Source of the DNA: Bacillota bacterium
GTDB taxonomy: Bacteria; Bacillota; Clostridia; Christensenellales; UBA3700
DNA: 64,000 nucleotides
NCBI GenBank assembly: GCA_023396095.1
Contig: JAEWXG010000012.1
Location: 186,001-250,000, forward strand
Direction of reading: 5' to 3'
Shown: positions 17,582 to 26,800 of the stretch, one piece after another
Layout of the letters: every line of letters starts with the position of its first letter
Position numbering within the stretch: position 1 is the first letter of the stretch
The notes under the pieces: model-generated
Seen by the model: only the letters and a program-made list of their open reading frames with translations
The model's database searches: none
What the model was told of the DNA's origin: nothing
Made by a program: the position numbers and the translations under genes

Positions 17582-18484
17582 TTACATTAACTCCTTAATA
17601 ACAGAATCAGCAGCTATTGCCCCATCAGCACAAGCAGTAATAATTTGTCTCAACTCTTTTTGTATTACGTCTCCACAAGCAAAAACTCCTGGTACATTCG
17701 TTTTCATATTATGGTCAACTATTATATATTTATCCTCACTTAGTGCAAGGCTGCCTTCTACAAGTTGTGTTTGTGGAACTTGTCCAATTGCAACAAATAT
17801 TCCATCAACAGGTATTTCTTTCTCTTCGTGTGTTTTCACTGACTCAATAATCATAGATGATACCTTACTATCACCCTTAATTTCTTTTATAACAGTACTC
17901 CAAAGTATTTCAACATTTGATTCCTTTAGTGAATTAACAAGAACACCGACCGCTCTTAACTCATCTCTACGATGAATAAGATATACCTTTCTTGCAAATC
18001 TTGTTAAATACAACGCATCCTCAACCGCAGTATTTCCGCCACCCATAACAGCAACTACTTTATCTTTAAAAAATGCACCGTCACAAGTTGCACAATATGC
18101 TACACCTCTCCCTTGATAAGTTAATTCAGATGGAAGCCCAATGTTTCTATTTTTTGCTCCTAAAGAAATAATCAATTTTTTCCCTTCAACTTGATCTCCG
18201 TCAGCTAAAGTCACAATTTTTTTATTAACGTCTATCGATGTTATTTCATTATAAATAAATTCAACCCCCAACTCTTCAGCATGTTCTTGCATTTGCATGG
18301 CTAAGTCTGGGCCAGAAATATGCTTAATCCCAGGATAATTTTCTATTTCATAAGTGTTTACTATTTGCCCCCCAGCAAAAGCTTTTTCAATGATTGCCAC
18401 ACTTAAACCGCCACGTACTGCATATATCCCGGCTGTCATCCCAGATGGCCCACTTCCGCAAATTACAACATCATATTTTTTCAT
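17582..18484 (-). CDS. trxB: thioredoxin reductase
   Basis: This 300-residue FAD/NAD(P)H flavoprotein has the FAD-binding GSGPSGMTAG at the N-terminus and the redox-active CATC (C131, C134). The pyridine-nucleotide Rossmann motif is GGGNTAVEDAL, and GVFACGDV lies near the end. It reduces thioredoxin with NADPH or reduced ferredoxin-type partners, depending on lineage. SD AAAGGAG lies before the ATG. It heads the trxB-glmM operon. Confidence 0.93.
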   Translation of the reverse strand: MKKYDVVICGSGPSGMTAGIYAVRGGLSVAIIEKAFAGGQIVNTYEIENYPGIKHISGPDLAMQMQEHAEELGVEFIYNEITSIDVNKKIVTLADGDQVEGKKLIISLGAKNRNIGLPSELTYQGRGVAYCATCDGAFFKDKVVAVMGGGNTAVEDALYLTRFARKVYLIHRRDELRAVGVLVNSLKESNVEILWSTVIKEIKGDSKVSSMIIESVKTHEEKEIPVDGIFVAIGQVPQTQLVEGSLALSEDKYIIVDHNMKTNVPGVFACGDVIQKELRQIITACADGAIAADSVIKELM

Positions 18485-18570
18485 TTTTTTATCTCCTTTT
18501 GTGGTTTATTAATTTATCCTATTTTTTTATTATATATTAAAACTTAATAAAATATTTGTGACACTTTATA

Positions 18571-18604
18571 AAAAATCGGAAATTCTAAACGAACCTCCGA
18601 TTTT
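18571..18604 (-). terminator. terminator of rplM-rpsI
   Basis: Stem AAAATCGGA / TCCGATTTT followed on the minus strand by a T-run. Confidence 0.75.
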
Positions 18605-18637
18605 AAAATTGCCTTAATTACTTGTTTTTCAAAAACA

Positions 18638-19051
18638 TTATCTCTTACTGAATTGAGGTGATTTTCTAGCTTTCTTCAAACCGTACTTCTTTCTCTCTTT
18701 TGCTCTTGGATCACGAGTTAAGAAGCCTTCTTGTTTTAACGCACTCTTGCTTGACTCGTCGGCTAATAGTAAAGCTCTTGCAATACCATGTCTAATAGCA
18801 CCAGCTTGACCAGTGAAACCTCCGCCAATAACATTTACATAAATATCGTATTTGTTTTCTGCTTTTAAAACAACTAATGGTTGACGAACAATTAACTTTA
18901 AAGTTTCTAAGTCGAAATATTCATCAATAGTTCTTTTATTGATAATAATATTCCCTTCTCCACCTTCTACTAAACGAACTCTAGCAATTGCCTTCTTTCT
19001 TCTACCTGTTGCATCAAATTCTACTTTCTTTACTGTTTTTTTAGCACTCAT
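18638..19051 (-). CDS. rpsI: 30S ribosomal protein S9
   Basis: This 137-residue protein has the conserved ATGRRKKAIARVRL start and the invariant C-terminus SPQFSKR that reaches the ribosomal P site. The GGGFTGQAGAIRHGIARAL block is present. It lies 11 nt after rplM as in most bacteria. Confidence 0.97.
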   Translation of the reverse strand: MSAKKTVKKVEFDATGRRKKAIARVRLVEGGEGNIIINKRTIDEYFDLETLKLIVRQPLVVLKAENKYDIYVNVIGGGFTGQAGAIRHGIARALLLADESSKSALKQEGFLTRDPRAKERKKYGLKKARKSPQFSKR

Positions 19052-19062
19052 TTCCTTTCTCC

Positions 19063-19497
19063 TTACTTAGTTAATTTTAACTCTATAGGTTGTTGAGCTT
19101 GATGATTATGTGTATCACCAGCATATACTTTCAACTTCTTAAACATCTGTCTGCCTAATGAATTTTTTGGAAGCATACCTTTAACAGCAAGTTTTACAAC
19201 ATCCTCTGAACGCTCTGCCATCATTTTCTTATATTGAATTTTCTTCAAACCACCAATGTAACCTGTATGATACATATAGTATTTATCAACTAATTTTTTT
19301 CCTGTTAATACAATTTTATCGCTGTTAATTACTATAACGTAATCTCCAGTATCAACATTTGGTGTAAATTCAGGTTTATTTTTACCTCTTAAAATAGCGG
19401 CTACTTGACTAGATAAACGTCCTAATACCATATCTGTAGCATCAATAACGTACCATTTTCTATTAACTTCTTCCGCTTTTGCCATATATGTTTTCAC
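19063..19497 (-). CDS. rplM: 50S ribosomal protein L13
   Basis: This 144-residue protein has RKWYVIDATDMVLGRLSSQVA, the GDYVIVINSDKIVLTGKK block and GMLPKNSLGRQM. The start is GTG (GTG AAA ACA) with GGAGG 8 nt upstream, in agreement with the usual MKT N-terminus. It is first in rplM-rpsI and preceded by a consensus promoter and structured leader. Confidence 0.97.
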   Translation of the reverse strand: MKTYMAKAEEVNRKWYVIDATDMVLGRLSSQVAAILRGKNKPEFTPNVDTGDYVIVINSDKIVLTGKKLVDKYYMYHTGYIGGLKKIQYKKMMAERSEDVVKLAVKGMLPKNSLGRQMFKKLKVYAGDTHNHQAQQPIELKLTK

Positions 19498-19582
19498 TTA
19501 TGAATCCTCCGATTTTAATTTATTTCAATATCTTTGGTCAGGGGCTATCGACCACAAAACATTAATAAGCTCCGCTTATGCT
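19498..19582 (-). promoter_or_regulatory. structured 5' leader of rplM (L13-leader-like)
   Basis: There are two hairpins in the transcribed leader: ATAAGC/GCTTAT (19565-19579) and TGGTC/GACCA (19535-19554, loop GATAGCCCCT), then the SD. L13 leaders of Gram-positive bacteria are known autoregulatory RNAs. Correspondence to that family is inferred from position and the second hairpin. Confidence 0.5.
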
Positions 19583-19589
19583 TAATAAT

Positions 19590-19616
19590 ATTATAATACT
19601 GTCATTTTATAGTCAA
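19590..19616 (-). promoter_or_regulatory. promoter of rplM-rpsI
   Basis: -35 TTGACT (19611-19616) and -10 TATAAT (19590-19595), 15-bp spacing; an overlapping TAATAT gives 17 bp. Confidence 0.65.
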
Positions 19617-19620
19617 GCAC

Positions 19621-19832
19621 TTTTAATAAATTGCCAGAGAGTGACTACAATAAACTGCGCTTTTTCTTACAATATCAATATTAGTTTTGCTTTTTGATGG
19701 CGCTCTATCTGTCACTTCATTTAAATCTATTTATACTCCCAGAATTTTATACTGTCACTATATCTAAACAATTACCAAGAAGGCTTTTAGATTATAACCA
19801 AAAATATAAATGTTTTATTTAGCAACAAACAT
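19621..19832. other. intergenic region upstream of rplM, no gene seen
   Basis: It contains two CTGTCACT copies, and a CTGTCATT lies at the rplM promoter (about 19600). No SD-led ORF or clear terminator for the NUDIX gene was found. Confidence 0.3.
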
Positions 19833-20372
19833 TTAGTTATTCTTTTTAATTAATGAAAAGTAAAGCAAAAGAAACGCCAAAGTCTTTGCATCCTTAATTT
19901 GATTATTAGAAATCATTCTAACTATCTCTTCTTCCTTCAAACAAATAACATTCAAAAATTCTTTATCATCTAATTTTTGTTTAACCTGTTCATATTCTTC
20001 TACGACATAGCAGTGAATAATTTCAGAGTCGTAAGCTGGTGTTGGATATATTTTGCCAAGGTATGATAACTTTTTCACCTTTATGCCAGCCTCTTCCTCC
20101 GCCTCTCTTATAGCACATTTTTCAATATCTTCACCCTTCTCAAGTTTGCCGGCAACTAATTCAACAATCTCTTCATCAACACCATATCTAAATTGATTAA
20201 CGAAAAGATACTCGTTTAACTCATTCTTAATAATTACACAAACTCCGCCATTGTGCTCTACTTTTTCCCTTATAGCAAAACTCCCATCACATAATTTAAC
20301 TTCGTCTCTATATATGTTGAAAATCTTCCCCTTATAGATATTTTCCCTTTTAATTCTTTCTTCTTTGAACAT
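19833..20372 (-). CDS. NUDIX hydrolase, ADP-ribose pyrophosphatase type
   Basis: This 179-residue NUDIX protein has the Nudix box as the helix-loop G..EKGE.....REAEEEAG (GKLEKGEDIEKCAIREAEEE region). The N-terminal layout (KGKIFNIYRDEVKL) is that of ADP-ribose pyrophosphatases. The start is ATG at 20372, whose A is the last base of the truA stop (TAATG), with GGAGG 10 nt upstream. Cytoplasmic, housecleaning of nucleoside diphosphate derivatives. It is inserted between truA and rplM, which are adjacent in many Firmicutes. Confidence 0.85.
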   Translation of the reverse strand: MFKEERIKRENIYKGKIFNIYRDEVKLCDGSFAIREKVEHNGGVCVIIKNELNEYLFVNQFRYGVDEEIVELVAGKLEKGEDIEKCAIREAEEEAGIKVKKLSYLGKIYPTPAYDSEIIHCYVVEEYEQVKQKLDDKEFLNVICLKEEEIVRMISNNQIKDAKTLAFLLLYFSLIKKNN

Positions 20373-21106
20373 TAGTAATTTACCTCCAGCAAACACAAAC
20401 CATTGGCTGGCAATGTTTTGCCTGCTCTATCTCTTTGTCTACTTTCAATGATCCCTAAAATATCATTTGGAAATATTTTCCCTATTCCAACTTCAAATAG
20501 TGTACCTGCGATAATCCTAACCATATTATATAAAAACCCATCTCCATTAACAGTTATAACAATCTCTTGCTCCACATTCTTCTCTATTTTAAGATAATTG
20601 ATAGTTCTTACAGTAGTTTTTGCGCTTGACCCCGTTTTTTGAAAAGCCTTGAAATCATGCGTTCCTTCAAAATATTTTGCGGCCTCTGTCATAGCGTTAA
20701 TATCTAGTTTATATGAGGTATTAAAGGCATATAATCTTTTTAATGGATTACGATTTCTTGAAGAGTAAATAGTATATTTGTATGTTTTATTTTTAGCGTC
20801 CTTCATACTGTTAAATTCGTCTTGTACTACAGTTATCTCTTTAATTGAGATATCTTCTGGCAAAAAATGATTAATTGCTCTTGGTAAAGTTTCTACATTA
20901 AAATTTTGTTTCATATTAAAGTCGCACACCTGCCCTAACGCATGAACTCCCGCATCAGTTCTTCCGGAACCGCGCACCTGAACCTTTTCTCCTGTTAACA
21001 GAAAAATAGCATCCTCTATTTTGTTTTGTATAGTATTATTGTTTTTTTGTGACTGAAATCCGTTATAATTTGAACCATCATATATAACTATTGCCTTATA
21101 TTTCAT
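20372..21106 (-). CDS. truA: tRNA pseudouridine(38-40) synthase
   Basis: This 244-residue protein forms pseudouridine at tRNA positions 38-40 of the anticodon arm. The catalytic aspartate is D51 in GSGRTDAGVHALGQV. The usual start KYKAIVIYDGSNYNGFQ is complete. It lies 2 nt after ecfT and 1 nt overlapped with the NUDIX gene, within the classic ecfA-ecfT-truA order. Confidence 0.95.
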   Translation of the reverse strand: MKYKAIVIYDGSNYNGFQSQKNNNTIQNKIEDAIFLLTGEKVQVRGSGRTDAGVHALGQVCDFNMKQNFNVETLPRAINHFLPEDISIKEITVVQDEFNSMKDAKNKTYKYTIYSSRNRNPLKRLYAFNTSYKLDINAMTEAAKYFEGTHDFKAFQKTGSSAKTTVRTINYLKIEKNVEQEIVITVNGDGFLYNMVRIIAGTLFEVGIGKIFPNDILGIIESRQRDRAGKTLPANGLCLLEVNY

Positions 21107-21108
21107 AC

Positions 21109-21975
21109 TTACCCTTCAATAAATCTTTTTATTAACTCAAGCAATCTTTGATCATACCCTTGAAAAGGAATTATTTGCGAATAATCCAAGAAAACAATTG
21201 TAAAAAATGCAATTATTATTATGCTTGCAACAATCTCTCTATATGTAATCTTCTGTACTTTCATTTTTGTTCTATTTGGTGTTGCACTATAACATCTTGC
21301 ATCTAAAGCATCCGCTAAATCATCGGCCTTTCTAAACGCATTAACAAATAACGGTATTAACACCGGAATATATGCTTTCGCTCTTTTATGCAATGGGCCA
21401 TTGTCAAAACTTGCCCCTCTTGCTTTTTGTGCCATTATTATTTTGTCGGTTTCATCAATAAAACTAGGAACAAATCTAAGAGCTAACGACATAATTATGG
21501 CAAAATCATGCACTGGCACCTTTAAAATTTTTAAAGGTGAAAGCAACGATTCTATTGCATCTGTTAATTCTGTTGGTGTTGTAGTTAAAGTTAAAACTGA
21601 TGTCCCTACAACAAGCAAAATTAGTCTAATCACCATAAATATAGCATTTCGAATTCCTTCTAATGTCACTTTTATATATTTCCCAGCCTGTAACAACATA
21701 TACCCTCCAGAATTAGAAAAGAAAACATTTAAAATTAAAGCAAAAATTGCCAAAAATAATATTGGCTTCAAACTTTTCAATATTGTTCTCATAGGTAATC
21801 TACCTACCAAAACCATTAAAATATTAAATACTATCAAGACAGCAAATGATGAAAAAGATTTTGCAAAAAATACCCCAACCATATAGAAAAGTGAGAATAT
21901 TATTTTTACTCTTGCATCCAACTTGTGTATCGGAGAATTTCCCGGATAATATTGTCCAAACGTAATATCTCTCAC
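21109..21975 (-). CDS. ecfT: ECF transporter T component
   Basis: This 288-residue membrane protein has five or more hydrophobic segments. Coupling motifs include an Ala-Arg-Gly (QKARGASFD) and a second ARC (DALDARCYSAT), the paired A-R-G-type motifs that dock onto the two EcfA ATPases. It forms the shared energising module for vitamin S components encoded elsewhere. Its ATG shares one base with the last base of ecfA2. Confidence 0.93.
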   Translation of the reverse strand: MRDITFGQYYPGNSPIHKLDARVKIIFSLFYMVGVFFAKSFSSFAVLIVFNILMVLVGRLPMRTILKSLKPILFLAIFALILNVFFSNSGGYMLLQAGKYIKVTLEGIRNAIFMVIRLILLVVGTSVLTLTTTPTELTDAIESLLSPLKILKVPVHDFAIIMSLALRFVPSFIDETDKIIMAQKARGASFDNGPLHKRAKAYIPVLIPLFVNAFRKADDLADALDARCYSATPNRTKMKVQKITYREIVASIIIIAFFTIVFLDYSQIIPFQGYDQRLLELIKRFIEG

Positions 21976-22832
21976 TACTTTATCCTCTCACTAATTTTTT
22001 CTTTAATAGCATTTATTAATTCATCCTTTTTGATTATAAAAGGAAGATCATATCCCTTTTCAACTATTGCATTGCGTATTTTTACCGTTTCCGGAATATC
22101 TAATCCCATCTCTTGCAAGGCAGTTTCATTTTGAAACAATTCTTGCGGTGGTATATCAAACACAATTTTCCCATCATTTAAAACTACTATCCTATTTGCA
22201 TATTCTACTATTTCATCAATGTCATGCGAAATAACAATTACTGTATCTAACGATTTATTTTGTAGAGACTTTATTAAGTTCATTATTTCTTTTTTGCCTA
22301 ACGGATCTAATCCTGCTGTCGGCTCGTCCAAAATTAGAATTTTAGGTGACATGGACAAAACGCCAGCTATAGCAACTCTTCTTTTTTCTCCGCCTGATAA
22401 TTCAAATGGCTCCCTATTTGCATATTTGTCATAATCTAATCCCACAGACTCTAGTGAATTTCTAACTCTATTATCTATTTCTTCCTTACTTAGTCCTAAA
22501 TTTTTAGGTCCAAATGCAACATCTTTTGCAACGGTTTCATCAAATAACTGATTTTCCGGATATTGAAAAACCATTCCTATTTCACTTCTTATTTTCTTTA
22601 AATCAACTTTCTTTTGAGTAATATCTATTCCGTTTATCAATATCTTACCTTCTTGAACTTTTATTAAAACATTCAAATGCTGAATTAAAGTACTTTTCCC
22701 GGAACCAGTATGCCCAACTATTCCTAAAAAGTCACCATCATTAATAGTTAAATTAATGTTATCTAGAGCCTTCCTCTCATATGGAGTCTTTTTGCTGTAT
22801 GTATATGTTAAATTTTCTATAACAATCGGCAT
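21975..22832 (-). CDS. ecfA2: ECF transporter ATP-binding protein A2
   Basis: This 285-residue ABC ATPase has Walker A GHTGSGKST, Q-loop FQYPENQLF, signature LSGGEKRRVAIAG, Walker B ILILDEPTAGLD and H-loop VISHD. The QYPENQLF form is typical of EcfA2. The start overlaps the ecfA1 end by 16 nt. It pairs with EcfA1 on EcfT. Confidence 0.94.
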   Translation of the reverse strand: MPIVIENLTYTYSKKTPYERKALDNINLTINDGDFLGIVGHTGSGKSTLIQHLNVLIKVQEGKILINGIDITQKKVDLKKIRSEIGMVFQYPENQLFDETVAKDVAFGPKNLGLSKEEIDNRVRNSLESVGLDYDKYANREPFELSGGEKRRVAIAGVLSMSPKILILDEPTAGLDPLGKKEIMNLIKSLQNKSLDTVIVISHDIDEIVEYANRIVVLNDGKIVFDIPPQELFQNETALQEMGLDIPETVKIRNAIVEKGYDLPFIIKKDELINAIKEKISERIK

Positions 22833-23656
22833 ATTTCCTCCACGAACTCTTCTCTTGTTTTTAATTTGTTGTCTAGCTTTAACCCATCATCGATTAACCT
22901 ATTGTTAATTTCCGAAATAATTGGGAAAGTCAAATTTATTTCTTCAAGTTTCTTATAATCTTTAAAGACTTCAGACGGAGTTCCCTCTTTAAAAATTCGA
23001 CCTCTATTCATAACAATCAAATGATCTGCGTCTAATGTCTCATCCATATAATGTGTAATTAACACAACTGTGATTCCTTCTTTGTTTAACTTCTTAACAA
23101 CTTCTAAAACCTCTTTACGGCCTCTCGGATCTAGCATTGCAGTAGATTCATCTAAAACCAATATTGATGGTTTCATAGCTAATACACCAGCAATTGCTAT
23201 TCTTTGCTTTTGTCCCCCACTTAACTTAAATGGTGTTCTTTTTCTATATTCCAACATGCCAACAGAAGAAAGGGCCCATTCAACTCTTTCAATAATTTCC
23301 TCTCTAGGCACACCTAAATTTTCAGGGCCGAATGCTATGTCATCTTCTATTATTGAAGCAACTAACTGATTATCTGGATTTTGAAAAATCATTCCTACAT
23401 TACTGCGAATTTTATAAATATTTTTGATATTTTTAGTATTTTCTCCAAAAATTTCTACGTCTCCACTTTTAGGAAGAATCAATCCATTAAACAATTTCGC
23501 CAGCGTGCTTTTCCCGGAACCGTTATGACCTATAATACAAGCAAACTCTCCTTTGAAAATATTAAAATTGATATTTTCAATAGCGATATTTTGATTTTTG
23601 CTCGTGCCATAATAAAATGAAACGTCTTTTAACGAAATTGCTATTTCTCTTTCCAT
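22817..23656 (-). CDS. ecfA1: ECF transporter ATP-binding protein A1
   Basis: This 279-residue ABC ATPase has Walker A GHNGSGKST, Q-loop FQNPDNQLV (EcfA1 type), signature LSGGQKQRIAIAG, Walker B ILVLDESTAMLD and H-loop ITHY. The DES instead of DEP in Walker B is common in EcfA1. The ATG lacks an SD and lies 8 nt after a TATAAT with a TTGAGA 18 bp further upstream, which suggests a leaderless start. rplQ, the usual upstream neighbour, is absent. Confidence 0.94.
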   Translation of the reverse strand: MEREIAISLKDVSFYYGTSKNQNIAIENINFNIFKGEFACIIGHNGSGKSTLAKLFNGLILPKSGDVEIFGENTKNIKNIYKIRSNVGMIFQNPDNQLVASIIEDDIAFGPENLGVPREEIIERVEWALSSVGMLEYRKRTPFKLSGGQKQRIAIAGVLAMKPSILVLDESTAMLDPRGRKEVLEVVKKLNKEGITVVLITHYMDETLDADHLIVMNRGRIFKEGTPSEVFKDYKKLEEINLTFPIISEINNRLIDDGLKLDNKLKTREEFVEEICRLL

Positions 23657-23664
23657 ATGAGTGC

Positions 23665-23694
23665 ATTATATCACATTGTAATCTTTCCTCTCAA
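23665..23694 (-). promoter_or_regulatory. promoter of the ecfA1-A2-T-truA operon
   Basis: -35 TTGAGA (23689-23694), 18-bp spacer, -10 TATAAT (23665-23670), 8 nt from the ATG. Confidence 0.55.
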
Positions 23695-23755
23695 TTATAT
23701 CGTGACTTTAACATTTTATATAACACTATTACCGCCTTTTTTAATTGTCTAAAAA

Positions 23756-23784
23756 TTGACTATTGTATGCTGGATATATATAAT
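23756..23784 (+). promoter_or_regulatory. promoter of nifJ
   Basis: -35 TTGACT (23756-23761), 17-bp spacer, -10 TATAAT (23779-23784). It leaves an AT-rich leader of about 90 nt before SD CGGAGG. Confidence 0.8.
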
Positions 23785-23883
23785 ATAGTGAGTTAAATAT
23801 TATAATTATTTTATTTTAAATATTATGGTAATAATAAAATTTAGAAACGAATATATAATTAAGTTTTTCGGAGGTATTTATTT

Positions 23884-26800
23884 ATGGGAAACAAAATAAC
23901 CATTGATGGTAATTTTGCCGCGGCTCATGTTGCTTATGCTTTAAGTGAAGTTGCAGCTATCTATCCAATCACTCCTTCTTCTCCTATGGCAGAAAACGCA
24001 GATGATTGGGCAAGTTTAGGCAAAACTAATATTTTTAATGAACCATTGCATATTGCAGAAATGCAATCAGAAGCAGGTGCTGCTGGCGCAGTTCACGGAT
24101 CATTGTCTGCTGGAGCTTTGACAACCACATTTACAGCAAGCCAAGGCTTACTATTAATGATTCCTAATATGTATAAAATCGCAGGTGAACTTCTACCTTG
24201 CGTTTTCCACGTAAGTGCTCGTGCTCTAGCATATCATGCACTAAGCATCTTTGGTGATCATTCAGATGTAATGGCTTGTAGACAAACAGGTTTTGCCATG
24301 TTGGCTTCAAACTCTGTTCAAGAAGTTATGGATTTAGCATTAGTTTCTCATCTTTCTACTTTGAGAGCCAAGGTTCCTTTCTTGCATTTCTTTGATGGAT
24401 TTAGAACTTCTCACGAAGTTTCAAAAATTGAAGCAATTGATTATGCTGACATTAGAAAAATTGTTTACGACACTAAAATTATTGATGATATTAAGGCTTT
24501 TAAAGCAGGCGCTTTAAATCCAGACCATCCAATGCAAAAAGGTACAGCTCAAAACCCAGACATTTATTTCCAAAACAGAGAAGCTGCTAACTCGTTCTAC
24601 CAATCAATCCCAGAGGTTGTTGAAAACATGATGAGCGAGGTTGCTAAAGTAACTGGCAGAAAATATTCTTTATTTGATTACTATGGCGCAAAAGATGCTA
24701 CTAAAGTAATAGTAATGATGGGTAGCGGCGCTGAAGCAACTGAAGAAACAATTGATTACTTATTAGACAAAGGAGAAAAAGTTGGTTTAATTAAAGTTAG
24801 ACTATATCGTCCTTTCGCTATAAATAAATTTGTTGAAAAAATACCTTCTTCTTGTAAATATATAACTGTTCTTGATAGAACAAAAGAATCTGGTTCTCTA
24901 GGCGAACCTTTATACCTAGATGTGGTTTCAGCTTTAGTTGAAGCAGGAATCTCCAACATTAAGGTTCTTGGCGGAAGATATGGATTAGGTTCAAAAGAAT
25001 TTACTCCTAGTATGATTAAAGCCGTATATGACAATATGACAACAAATGGGAAAAACCACTTTACTGTAGGCATTAACGATGATGTAACAAACACATCTCT
25101 TACCATCACAGAAAAGGTCGATTCCTCTCCTAAAGATGCTATTAGATGCAAGTTCTATGGTCTTGGATCAGATGGAACTGTTGGCGCAAATAAAAACAGT
25201 ATTAAAATTATTGGTAACTATACAGAAAAATATGCACAAGGCTATTTTGCATATGACTCAAAGAAATCAGGCGGATTTACTGTTTCTCACTTAAGATTCG
25301 GTGATACTCCTATTAAGAGTTCTTACTTAATTGATACTGCTGATTTTATAGCTTGTCATAACCCATCTTATGTAACAAGATACAATATGACTAATGATTT
25401 GAAAAATGGCGGAACATTCTTACTTAACTGCCCTTGGTCAACTGTTGAAGATTTGGATAATAAACTTCCAGCATCTTTAAAAAGAGATATCGCGAAAAAG
25501 AATATTAAATTCTATGTAATTGATGCTCTTTCTATAGCTTCAGAAGTTGGACTAGGAAATAGAGTTTCTACTGTTCTACAAGCTGCATTCTTCAAATTAG
25601 CAAATGTTATGGATTATGCTGTAGCAGAAAAGCACATGAAAGAAATGGTTGTGAAAACATTCTCTAAAAAGGGTGAAAAAGTTGTTAACAGCAATATTGC
25701 AGCCATTGACAATGCAATTGCTGGCTTAAAATTAATCACATATCCAGAATCTTGGAAAACTGCTACTACTGGCGCTGAAATTAAATCAACCATTACAGAT
25801 CCTGTATTTAATAACTTTATACAACCTATCTTGGCTCAAGAAGGAGATTCTCTTCCTGTTTCTGCATTCAATCCATCCGGAATTGTTCCTACTGCAACAA
25901 CAAGATTTGAAAAGCGTGGCGTTGCTCCTTTCGTTCCTGAATGGCAAATGGAAAATTGTATACAATGTAACCAATGTTCTTTTGTTTGTCCTCACGCAGC
26001 GATTAGGCCAGTATTACAAAAAACAGACTTATTAAATAATAAGCCTGCGACATTCGAAACAAAAGATGCTATTGGATATAAAGAATATCAATATAGAATA
26101 CAAGTTAGCCCACTTGATTGTGTAGGCTGCGGAAGCTGTGCTAACGTTTGCCCTTCTCCAAAAGGAAAAGCTTTAATAATGAAACCTTTTGACTATATGG
26201 TAGAAAAACAAAAAGCAAACTGGGAATATTTCTCTACACTTCCTGCTACTGATGCTCCTATTAAGAAGGATACTGTAAAGGGAAGCCAATTTGCTATGCC
26301 TTACTTTGAATTCTCTGGTGCTTGTCCAGGTTGTGGAGAAACTCCTTATATAAAAGTCATCTCTCAATTATTTGGAGATAGGATGGTTATAGCAAACGCT
26401 ACTGGATGTTCTTCAATCTATGGCGGATCAGCTCCAACTTGTCCATACACTATTGATTCAAAAGGCCACGGTCCTGCATGGGCTAATAGCTTATTTGAAG
26501 ACAATGCGGAATTTGGATATGGTATTAATTTAGCATACACAAAGAGAAGAAATTCATTAAAGAACTTTGCTCAAATTATTGCTAATAACTCATCAAGCGA
26601 AAAAGCAAAAGAATTATTTGCAAAATGGTTAGAAACTTATAAAAATGCTGATTTGAATACTAACATATCAAATGAAATTAAAGAGAACCTAACATCATTT
26701 ATTAAAGATGAGCAATCAGAAGAAGCAAAAAATGCTTTATTGACTATACAATCTGAACAAGATGTATTAATCAAAAAGTCTATTTGGATTATAGGTGGTG

